From Acidobacteriota bacterium (lineage in GTDB: Bacteria > Acidobacteriota > Terriglobia > Terriglobales > Acidobacteriaceae), in NCBI GenBank assembly GCA_003224995.1, contig QIAI01000412.1, forward strand, positions 1 through 6,636: a stretch of 6,636 nt of DNA, in the 5' to 3' direction. The translations under genes were made by a program, and so were the position numbers. Positions 1 through 5,594 of this stretch are shown here, piece after piece; the stretch's first letter is position 1, and the number at the start of each line of letters is the position of its first letter. Below the pieces are notes generated by a model, which was given only the letters and a program-made list of their open reading frames with translations, made no database searches and was not told the DNA's origin.

Positions 1-165
1 CATTCAAATATGGACGTTTACGACCGGTTGCAGGCCGATGATCTGAAGCAGGCGGCGGTCATTGTGGCCAGTTTCGTCTATGAAGCGGCCATGCGGGACG
101 GCATGTTCCCACGGAAAGCCATCGAGCCAGCGCTTCCCAAGGGCGCGGAAACCCCGGACGAATAG
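1..165 (+). CDS. C-terminal end of an M28-family metallopeptidase (5' end outside window)
   Basis: Frame 1 is open from the first base to a TAG at 163-165 and encodes 54 residues beginning HSNMDVYDRL and continuing with a helix-like stretch (ADDLKQAAVIVASFVYEAAM) and a short polar tail. In M28 zinc aminopeptidases and related carboxypeptidases the last metal ligand is a His in a motif of the form H(T/S)xxDxxDR near the C-terminus, followed by a final helix. The first codon here would be that His. The match is to a short motif plus the helix, so the family call is an inference from memory; the two-zinc active site and any signal peptide lie outside the window. Such proteins are usually secreted or periplasmic. 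The gene appears to end a transcription unit, since a possible hairpin follows directly and a new promoter-like sequence lies before the next gene. Confidence 0.7.
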   Translation, partial: HSNMDVYDRLQADDLKQAAVIVASFVYEAAMRDGMFPRKAIEPALPKGAETPDE

Positions 166-167
166 GG

Positions 168-215
168 GGAGGGCAGGCTGGCGTTGAGACTTTGGCCCTC
201 CGAGTGCTTCTGTTT
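168..215 (+). terminator. Possible terminator after the peptidase gene
   Basis: Just after the stop codon, GGAGGGC (168-174) can pair with GCCCTCC (195-201), a perfect 7-bp GC-rich stem with a 20-nt loop. It is followed by a T-containing stretch (about 206-215) rather than a clean run of T. The position fits a factor-independent terminator, but the large loop and poor T-tract make it weak. Confidence 0.35.
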
Positions 216-290
216 GTAACCTGCTCGAAACGGGCAATTTAGATGTGCTTCGGGCGGAGGCGAGAAGGCTTTTTCAAGCGGCGTTTCAGC

Positions 291-319
291 TTGAATGATG
301 CCGAAGGTCATAGTACTAT
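291..319 (+). promoter_or_regulatory. Candidate sigma-70-type promoter for the STN-domain gene
   Basis: TTGAAT (291-296) and TACTAT (314-319) are separated by exactly 17 bp. Each box matches four of six consensus bases, including the strongest ones (TTGA; TA and AT). Transcription would begin near 326 and leave a leader of about 75 nt before the ATG at 401. No operator-like palindrome is apparent in 166-400. This is a pattern match only. Confidence 0.4.
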
Positions 320-400
320 CGTTTTCTCCCCGCTCTGCAAAGGTCGTCGTTTCCCCTTCGACGGTCGCAGAGATTGCCCGACTCTCCCAGGAAGGCAAGT

Positions 401-1303
401 ATGAATTTGGGCCCTAAATCGTTCGCACTGTACGCGTGCTTCTGCATCACTTCCGCCCTAGCAGCCGCTCAGGGGAGTTCTTGCGCTGCGGCTGGAGAAG
501 CGCCCGGGCAAGGATCTCCCATCGCGTGTGTCACCGGCGACGGCGTGCAGGTAACCGCACCCAGTACTCCAGCTCCATCCAATGACGTTCTTCCGCTGAC
601 TCCCGAGCAGCGACCGGCAACCGCGCCGATGGTAATTTTTGCGGATGGCAAGCTGAGTGTGGTGGCAAAGAACTCGACCCTGGGCGATATCCTGCGGGCG
701 ATCGCCGCGAAAACAGGCGCTTCGATCGACATACCCGAATCCGCCAGCGAACGAGTCGTCAGCCAACTGGGGCCTGCGCCAGCGCGCGAGGTTTTGACCT
801 CGCTGTTAAACGGCTCGCATTACAACTACGTGATGGTAGGAACGGAAACAAATCCGAACGCCGTGGCGCACGTAATTCTCACAACGAAATCGGATCGACC
901 GGAAGGAAGCACACCCGCCAGCGCAGCGTCGAATGTTGCGTCGCGGCAAATGGTCCAGCCACGCACCGCATTGCAGGCGGCGGTCATGCAGCCGTACCAG
1001 GAAATGCTGCAGCAACAGCAGGCACAGCAGGAAGCCGCCACCGAACTGCAGAAGCAGGTTATCGAATCGGTGCCTGAGTCGGCAGGACAGGCCAGCAGCG
1101 TCAGCGCGACAGCAGCGGCTCCCGCCAGTGCAAGTTCCGATAATTCCGCACCGGAGGCAGCGCCAAGTCCGGAGGCTCCGCGCGCCACCAATGGTTCGAC
1201 CGAAAAAACTCCACAGCAAGTGTTGCAGGACCTGTATGAAACGCGCCGGCAAATGATGCAGCAACAGCATCAGCCGCCGCCACAATCGGCCCCGCAGCAA
1301 TAA
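401..1303 (+). CDS. Secreted STN-like domain protein with Gln/Ala/Pro-rich tail
   Basis: The product has 300 residues. I choose the ATG at 401 because AGGAAGG (389-395) lies 5 nt upstream; an in-frame TTG at 374 would put nine polar residues before the signal peptide. Residues 1-24 look like a signal peptide with a likely cut after ALAAA. Residues 77-163 resemble the STN domain (secretin and TonB receptor short N-terminal domain): VIFADGKLSVVAKNSTLGDIL, then a helix (AIAAKTGASIDI), a strand, APAREVLTSLL, and a closing strand VAHVILTT. STN domains usually precede a secretin or a TonB-dependent barrel, but here no barrel follows. Instead there is a Gln-rich helical segment (about 197-222), an Ala/Ser/Pro-rich linker (about 229-270) and a polar tail (PQQVLQDLYETRRQMMQQQ) ending in Pro/Gln repeats. 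It probably works in the periplasm; its partner is unknown. Confidence 0.75.
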   Translation: MNLGPKSFALYACFCITSALAAAQGSSCAAAGEAPGQGSPIACVTGDGVQVTAPSTPAPSNDVLPLTPEQRPATAPMVIFADGKLSVVAKNSTLGDILRAIAAKTGASIDIPESASERVVSQLGPAPAREVLTSLLNGSHYNYVMVGTETNPNAVAHVILTTKSDRPEGSTPASAASNVASRQMVQPRTALQAAVMQPYQEMLQQQQAQQEAATELQKQVIESVPESAGQASSVSATAAAPASASSDNSAPEAAPSPEAPRATNGSTEKTPQQVLQDLYETRRQMMQQQHQPPPQSAPQQ

Positions 1304-1336
1304 GCATCCTCTAAAGAAAATTCGTTGAAGGCATAG

Positions 1337-2170
1337 TCAGGGCGAGACCTGCTGAGACTGCGCCTCGACCCCTGAGCGCGCGAACGCGAATTTCAGAATC
1401 CATTGGCTCGGCACAGCCTGGTCCGCCATTCGCGGGGGCGTGAACGTCCATTTCCGGGCTGACTGCAGGGCCACGTTGGCAAAATACTGGCTGGGACCGG
1501 GTGAGGTCAGGCTCGCGTTCACAACGCGCCCGGACGGGTCGACCGCGACCTTCACGCCCACCCGCACTCTACCGGTTATGGTGCTCCGGGATCGTTGCGA
1601 GACACTCGGCATCACTTTTTCGGCTACTGCTCCCGGGATCGCGCTCGAGCCGGAAGAACGCGTAGCTTTGGTCGGAACCGAATGACCGCCGGCAGACGCG
1701 CTCGATCGATCGGACGAATTCAGGGAATGACGGTCCGTGGTTGTCGGAGTCTTGCTGTTCGTTGGAGTATCCGGCGGCCCAGGCGCGCCCGGATCCGAAG
1801 GAGCAGTCCTGTGATCGGGGGATGATGAAGACGACACCTTCGCGGAGCCGTGGTGGAGAAACCTTGTCCCGGCGAGAGCAACCAAAAGTCCAACGAGAAT
1901 GATTGCGACCAATGCGTAGGGGGATCGGGCAATTGGTTTGCGGGGGGGAGGAGATGCTGCGGCAGGCAACAGGCGCGCCGCGACATCGGAGGCGGCCCAC
2001 CTCCGCTCGGGATCCAGGCGAGTACACTCGCGCGCGATTTCGAGAAAAAGCTGCGGCAGACTTTCAGGAACAGCGGGATCGCTCTGGCGAATGGCTGGTC
2101 CCGGCGCGAGGCGTTGGGTTAAAGCTTCGACCAGGGCCATACCGATCACCAGTAGCGCAGATGGTGTCAC
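1337..2170 (-). CDS. C-terminal half of a broken kinase-like/TonB_C membrane protein
   Basis: This frame resumes the kinase fold at helix F (residues 8-20, VIGMALVEALTQR, where intact kinases read DVWSxG first) and includes a helix-I-like segment with the usual DPxxR pattern (LDPERRW, 52-58). Then comes a Pro/Arg stretch, a single membrane helix (about 85-105, YALVAIILVGLLVALAGTRFL region), a long Ser/Thr/Pro linker, and a C-terminal domain resembling TonB_C: ITGRVRVGVKVAVDPSGRV followed by ALQSARKWTFTPP. The apparent start (GTG at 2170) lies inside the upstream fragment and is probably not a true start: it lacks a convincing ribosome site and the first residues are an out-of-frame reading of the N-terminal half. 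The protein should have its kinase part in the cytoplasm and the TonB_C domain in the periplasm. It converges with the STN gene, leaving 33 bp between stops with no visible hairpin. Confidence 0.75.
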   Translation of the reverse strand: MTPSALLVIGMALVEALTQRLAPGPAIRQSDPAVPESLPQLFLEIARECTRLDPERRWAASDVAARLLPAAASPPPRKPIARSPYALVAIILVGLLVALAGTRFLHHGSAKVSSSSSPDHRTAPSDPGAPGPPDTPTNSKTPTTTDRHSLNSSDRSSASAGGHSVPTKATRSSGSSAIPGAVAEKVMPSVSQRSRSTITGRVRVGVKVAVDPSGRVVNASLTSPGPSQYFANVALQSARKWTFTPPRMADQAVPSQWILKFAFARSGVEAQSQQVSP

Positions 2171-2630
2171 TCGAGAGTCTCAGATCGTCTCCCACCGCCA
2201 TGAGATTTGAAGGCTTGACCGCTCCGTGCGCGAGACCGGCATTGTGCAAATAAGCCAGCACTTCAAGCGCGGAACGAAGCATGTACTCCGTCTCCGAGGG
2301 AGTGAGAGCACGGGTAGGAAGAATCTGTGAAAGATTTTCATCCGCGAATTCAGTGACCACGTACAACATCGACGATTTGCCGAGTTGGCAACGTCCCCAA
2401 TGCAATACGCGAATCAAATGCGGATGGGAAAGTTTAGCGGCACGTTCCCAACGCGAGAGTTGCTGTTGTGCGCTTACAGGATTGGTTTCCACGAACTTGA
2501 TCGCTGCCCTGCGCGAAGCTCCATCCGTGGTCAGGAACACGGCACTGTGGCCAGAGCCGCCCTGGAAGTCGCCGAGCGCAAAGCGGTTGTCGACGACAGT
2601 TCCTTCCCATTGTTTCCAGGCTTCACTCAT
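2064..2630 (-). CDS. N-terminal half of the broken kinase-like gene (pseudokinase N-lobe)
   Basis: From the ATG at 2630 the first 160 or so residues follow the protein kinase fold: a glycine-loop-like LGDFQGGSGHSAVF (19-32), the ATP-binding lysine in AAIKF (K45), a helix-C glutamate candidate (E62), a hinge around VVTEFADENL, and HGAVKPSN (135-142) in place of HRDLKPxN. The catalytic Asp is thus Ala and the Arg is Gly, and the DFG position reads SDT. Lys139 and Asn142 remain. The protein is therefore expected to be a pseudokinase, perhaps an ATP-binding or scaffold module. After about residue 160 (near base 2150) the translation loses sense (GDRYGPGRSFNPTPRAG...) and runs to a stop at 2064, while the true continuation lies in the next frame. 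The ribosome site is weak. The gene is 138 bp downstream of the WecA-like gene on the same strand. Confidence 0.75.
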   Translation of the reverse strand: MSEAWKQWEGTVVDNRFALGDFQGGSGHSAVFLTTDGASRRAAIKFVETNPVSAQQQLSRWERAAKLSHPHLIRVLHWGRCQLGKSSMLYVVTEFADENLSQILPTRALTPSETEYMLRSALEVLAYLHNAGLAHGAVKPSNLMAVGDDLRLSSDTICATGDRYGPGRSFNPTPRAGTSHSPERSRCS

Positions 2631-2666
2631 GATGGTTGACTCTACCGAACCGCCAATGGATAACCC

Positions 2667-2672
2667 ATTCTA
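2667..2672 (-). promoter_or_regulatory. Possible -10 box before the kinase-like gene
   Basis: On the minus strand TAGAAT lies about 36 nt upstream of the ATG at 2630 and matches five of six bases of the -10 consensus. No good -35 box sits 16-18 bp upstream, so it could be weak, activator-dependent or chance. The gene may instead be read through from the WecA-like gene. Confidence 0.2.
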
Positions 2673-2768
2673 ATGCGCTTCGTTGGGAGCGGGCGAACGA
2701 GAAGAGAGGAAATTATTGAGGGTGGCCGCCGGCCCTGAGTGAGGAGGGGAGGAGGTAGGAGAAAACAG

Positions 2769-4202
2769 CTATCCGGCCTGTGCCTCCACCAGCCCATTGT
2801 CCCCTTTGGAAAGAGGAACCCTGGCAACGGCATGTTCAATGACGCGGTCCAGTGCATTCGCCAGGGCGACGGGGAATTCCGAAATGAGAATGTTCACGTC
2901 AAGTTGCAGAGGGTGGTCCTGGTACAAACGGTGCACGTTCATGGAACCCCGCCGCCGGTTCGAACTCGTCATCAGATCGAGCGTCAGTCCCCAGGTGGGA
3001 GCGGTAGCCGGCAAAGCCAAGCTGCCGGGACGGTTCCAGCGGTAGCGCACCTCCCCGTGAGTTACCGGAATGCTATCTCCAATCTCCAGGGCTGAGTATT
3101 CAGAGATCAGCAATTTCACATTCAGATCAAAGGCGTCGAAATCACTGGAGGAAAACGCGGCCAGCAAAATCCGGCAGACTTGCGGATAGTCACGTGCCAC
3201 TTTCAGTTCAGCTGTCGCGCGGCGGATGGCCAGATTGTTGATCACGATCTGACGCTGATCGAGCGTGCGTTGCGCGACCCGGCGAATTTCTCCGAATTCC
3301 GGATAGCCGAGATGCTGCACACCAAGCCAAATGCCCGTTCCGACCACCGCCAAGACCAAGCCAAGGGAACTTCCCGTGGGCCAGAGAAGGAACAGGCTCA
3401 GCATGGCAAACAGTGCCGAGACTGCATAAAGCACGATGACGACTTGACGGTGCGAAAACCCCAGTTGCAGCAGCTTGTGATGAATGTGCTCGCGGTCGGC
3501 AGTAAATACTGGTCTGCCGCCAATCAGCCGGCGCAGTACCGAAAGTGAAGTTTCCAGAATCGGCAAACCAAACGAGACCACTGGAATCGCCACGGCAATC
3601 ACGGTGGGCGCCTTTTGAGCACCTTCGAGCGCCAAAGCGCTCAATATGAATCCGATGAACAAACTTCCTGAGTCGCCCAAAAAGATAGTGGCCGGATTGA
3701 AATTGAAACGAAGGAATCCCAGGATTGCGCCGGTGAGAGCAACCGTCATCAAGGCCACCAGGGACGAGTGGCTTAGAACCGCTACCACGAAGACCACCAG
3801 GGTGGAAAATAGCGCGGACCCTGCCGCCAGCCCATCGAGTCCATCAATCAGATTGAATGCGTTGGTGATTCCCAATACCCAAAGGATCGTAAGCGCCAAC
3901 CCGACAAACCAGGGAAACTGGCGGGCTCCGAAAAGAACGGGCAGATCCAGAATGCGAAAGCCACCTAACCACAACATCGCCGCTGCAATGGCTTGCACCG
4001 TGAACTTTACATATGGGCCGACCGAGCGAACATCGTCGTACAGCCCCAGAATAAAGATCATGCAACCCGGTACCAGCATGGTGGTGAGAATGTGCAGAGA
4101 TGAACCAAAGCGGAGGTCGGGGCGCAGGGATGCCGTAGTCAACGCGGCGGCCAAGCTGAGAACGAATGCGCCGAAAATGGCAACTCCACCCAGGCGGGGC
4201 AA
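2769..4202 (-). CDS. WecA/TagO-type undecaprenyl-phosphate sugar-1-phosphate transferase with C-terminal extension
   Basis: The main frame encodes 477 residues starting (L)PRLGGVAIF. The family transfers a sugar-1-phosphate from a UDP-sugar, usually GlcNAc, to undecaprenyl phosphate at the cytoplasmic face of the inner membrane, the first step of O-antigen, capsule, teichoic acid or exopolysaccharide synthesis. Family motifs are in order: PRLGG (2-6), YDD (D56, D57), NAFNLIDGLDG (114-124), FLGDSGS (174-180) and REHIHH (237-242), with multiple membrane helices up to about residue 296. Residues 300-477 form a soluble tail, longer than in WecA. The TTG at 4202 is inside the conserved region, so it is probably not the native start: reading upstream in frame gives SDRHLHAAP, as expected before PRLGG, but the frame then meets a TAG near 4277. 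The native first helix is in another frame (see 4203-4305). The sugar substrate cannot be read from sequence. Confidence 0.85.
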   Translation of the reverse strand: MPRLGGVAIFGAFVLSLAAALTTASLRPDLRFGSSLHILTTMLVPGCMIFILGLYDDVRSVGPYVKFTVQAIAAAMLWLGGFRILDLPVLFGARQFPWFVGLALTILWVLGITNAFNLIDGLDGLAAGSALFSTLVVFVVAVLSHSSLVALMTVALTGAILGFLRFNFNPATIFLGDSGSLFIGFILSALALEGAQKAPTVIAVAIPVVSFGLPILETSLSVLRRLIGGRPVFTADREHIHHKLLQLGFSHRQVVIVLYAVSALFAMLSLFLLWPTGSSLGLVLAVVGTGIWLGVQHLGYPEFGEIRRVAQRTLDQRQIVINNLAIRRATAELKVARDYPQVCRILLAAFSSSDFDAFDLNVKLLISEYSALEIGDSIPVTHGEVRYRWNRPGSLALPATAPTWGLTLDLMTSSNRRRGSMNVHRLYQDHPLQLDVNILISEFPVALANALDRVIEHAVARVPLSKGDNGLVEAQAG

Positions 4203-4305
4203 CGGTGCGGCGTGCAGATGGCGATCTGAAACTGGGGCGGCGACCCAACCATGGGACGTGGCAAGGTAGAGAGAGTCCGAAAATCCCTAGGTAAAGAGCA
4301 GTCAA
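4203..4305 (-). pseudogene. Out-of-frame 5' end of the WecA-like gene
   Basis: A TTG at 4305 preceded by GAGGA (4313-4317, 7 nt away) begins MTALYLGIFGLSL, a good start of a first membrane helix for this family, but after about 13 codons the frame becomes senseless. The conserved reading resumes in another frame with GWVAAPVSDRHLHAAP, leading into PRLGG. The switch falls at about 4251-4266. The remaining hydrophobic stretch of 12 or so residues is too short to span a membrane, so the rest of helix 1 and the following cytoplasmic linker seem to be missing as well as the frame being shifted. If real, the enzyme could only be made from an internal start without its first helix. Confidence 0.6.
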
Positions 4306-4357
4306 CCGCAGTTCCTCGACGCAGGCCTACTGGCATTGCCGCCGTCTGGTTTTGGGC

Positions 4358-4375
4358 CGCTCCGCACGCGGAGCG
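4358..4375. repeat. Inverted repeat in the divergent control region
   Basis: CGCTCCG (4358-4364) and CGGAGCG (4369-4375) form a perfect 7-bp GC-rich inverted repeat around a CACG core; pairing can extend one more bp on the DNA level. It lies between the divergent WecA-like and Wza-like genes, 53-70 bp upstream of the TTG at 4305. There is no T-tract on either side, so a terminator is unlikely. It could be an operator for a dimeric regulator or a leader hairpin of the minus-strand transcript. Confidence 0.5.
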
Positions 4376-4434
4376 ACATCATTACAGAACGTTCACCTGA
4401 AAATTCTTGCGAGAGTCGAGCTAATGTGTGCGGA

Positions 4435-4463
4435 ACTATAGCAGGTTGGATTGCAACAAACAA
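4435..4463 (-). promoter_or_regulatory. Candidate promoter for the WecA-like gene
   Basis: On the minus strand TTGTTT (4458-4463) and TATAGT (4435-4440) are separated by 17 bp. The -10 matches five of six consensus bases; the -35 matches only TTG. Transcription would begin near 4428, giving a leader of about 120 nt that contains the inverted repeat at 4358-4375. Confidence 0.4.
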
Positions 4464-4546
4464 TCATTGAACGGGTACCCCGCAATTCAGAAGGACAATG
4501 CCGAAGCCCAGCTGGACTTGGCATGGACGGGGTCGGGCCGCTGCTG

Positions 4547-4555
4547 TGGTAGACT
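4547..4555 (+). promoter_or_regulatory. Possible extended -10 promoter for the Wza-like gene
   Basis: TGGTAGACT has the TGN extension and a -10 hexamer TAGACT matching four of six bases. It would start transcription near 4562, 23 nt before the ATG. No matching -35 is seen at 16-18 bp; TTGGCA at 4518-4523 is too far. Weak evidence. Confidence 0.25.
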
Positions 4556-4584
4556 CGCTTTTCGCAAACAACAGGGGTCATGCG

Positions 4585-4920
4585 ATGCGGTCCTGCAGAG
4601 GAGTATCGAAATCCATACGCATTAGCCACGCAATCTTCTTTGCTCTTCTGGTGTGTACTTTGGCGAACGTTGTAAGGGCCCAGGAGTCGGCCCCGACCTT
4701 CGACCCGCAGCCACCCTCCGCGCTACCGCAGGCTACTCCCGAGCAAGTTGCCGCTCCGAAAACCGCGGCGCCACAGACAGACAAGCCGGAAAAGAAGGAT
4801 GAATCGCAAACATCCGCGGTTAAGCTGGGAGCCGGAGACCTGGTTGAGGTCTCGGTCTATAACGTACCGGAATTGAATTCCATGTTGCGGATCTCAGCCT
4901 GGACGAAGCCCAGAAACTGA
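4585..4920 (+). CDS. N-terminal half of a broken Wza-like polysaccharide export protein
   Basis: The ATG at 4585 follows AGGGG (4573-4577) by 7 nt. Residues 1-32 are a signal peptide (basic start, hydrophobic AIFFALLVCTLANVV, likely cut after VRA); there is no lipobox, so unlike E. coli Wza it is not an obvious lipoprotein. A Pro/Ala/Lys-rich linker (33-78) follows, then the first strand of the poly-export domain: LGAGDLVEVSVYNVPELNS (81-99). Intact homologues continue with strands describing a charged turn and a YLPLV-like strand; here the frame reads MLRISAWTKPRN and stops at 4920. The domain continues in another frame from about 4881 (see next entry). As it stands this fragment would be a secreted 80-residue peptide with no channel function. 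Confidence 0.75.
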   Translation: MRSCRGVSKSIRISHAIFFALLVCTLANVVRAQESAPTFDPQPPSALPQATPEQVAAPKTAAPQTDKPEKKDESQTSAVKLGAGDLVEVSVYNVPELNSMLRISAWTKPRN

Positions 4921-5582
4921 TAGAGAAGCGTCTGGACGATGGCGGATTTGTCCGCAATCCACACGTCACTATTTTCATCAATGACTACGCTTCGCAGGGC
5001 ATCACGTTAATGGGTGAAGTCGGGCGCCCGGGCATTTATCCCGTGCTGGGTGAACGCCGACTCTTCGACCTGTTTTCAACCGCAGGCGGGCTTACCGACC
5101 GGGCCAGCCGAACCGCTTCCATTACCCATCGCAATCGACCGGACAAACCTGAGCTGGTGCATTTGTCCAGGAATCTCAGCGACAAGCCGGAAACTAATAT
5201 TGAAGTCCATCCAGGGGACACGATTGAGGTTCAGCGAGCGCCGATTGTTTATATCGTTGGAGACGTGGGCCGCCCCAGTGGACTGTTGGTGGACAATGGC
5301 AGCCTGACCGTCCTGCAGGCAATCGCGCTGGCGGGAGGACCGAACCACACCGCCAAGCTCAACGGCGCGCGCATCATCCGCAAAGGCAGCGGGCCGAATG
5401 GCATGTCGGAACTGAATGTGCCACTGAAGAAGATGATGCGTGCCCAGGCGCCCGACATGCCGTTGCAGGCGAATGACATCTTATTTGTGCCGGTGAGCGG
5501 AACGAAGGTAGCTACCGCCCGAGCCATGGAAACCGCGATGGCTCTAACCACTGCCGTGACTATCTACGCCGTCCATCCCTAG
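4863..5582 (+). CDS. C-terminal half of the broken Wza-like export protein (two SLBB domains)
   Basis: This frame is open from 4863; homologous sequence begins about 4881 with HVADLSLDEAQKLIEKRL and VRNPHVTIFINDYASQ, the rest of the poly-export domain. Two SLBB domains follow: the first starts ITLMGEVGRPGIYP with LFDLFSTAGGL (from about 5001), the second IVYIVGDVGRPSGLLV with VLQAIALAGGP (from about 5244). The C-terminus holds a likely helix (ARAMETAMALTTAVTIYAV), like the outer-membrane helix of Wza-type octamers. The family forms the outer-membrane or periplasmic channel for capsule or exopolysaccharide. The first usable ATG in this frame is at 5010, without a signal peptide, so a product from there would be cytoplasmic and probably useless. 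The gene converges with the glycosyltransferase, with 12 bp between the stops. Confidence 0.8.
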   Translation, partial: RTGIEFHVADLSLDEAQKLIEKRLDDGGFVRNPHVTIFINDYASQGITLMGEVGRPGIYPVLGERRLFDLFSTAGGLTDRASRTASITHRNRPDKPELVHLSRNLSDKPETNIEVHPGDTIEVQRAPIVYIVGDVGRPSGLLVDNGSLTVLQAIALAGGPNHTAKLNGARIIRKGSGPNGMSELNVPLKKMMRAQAPDMPLQANDILFVPVSGTKVATARAMETAMALTTAVTIYAVHP

Positions 5583-5594
5583 CACTACGTTAAC

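Noticed and set aside
806..1300. Long minus-strand open frames opposite the STN-like gene
   Set aside because: The Cys/Arg/Leu-rich translations are typical antisense readings of a GC-rich, Gln/Ala-coding gene; the plus strand has the start, signal peptide and domain.
2064..2170. Programmed ribosomal frameshift joining the two kinase halves
   Set aside because: No slippery heptamer or following structure is evident at 2145-2154, and a frameshift would not supply the missing activation segment.
2711..2738. GC-rich partial hairpin (GGCC-GCC-GGCC) between the WecA-like and kinase-like genes as a terminator
   Set aside because: The contiguous stem is only about 4 bp, and the minus strand after it has no run of T; evidence too weak to list.
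4393..4629. Open frames on both strands across the divergent control region as small genes
   Set aside because: They lack ribosome sites and recognisable protein features, and overlap the candidate promoters and the start of the Wza-like gene.
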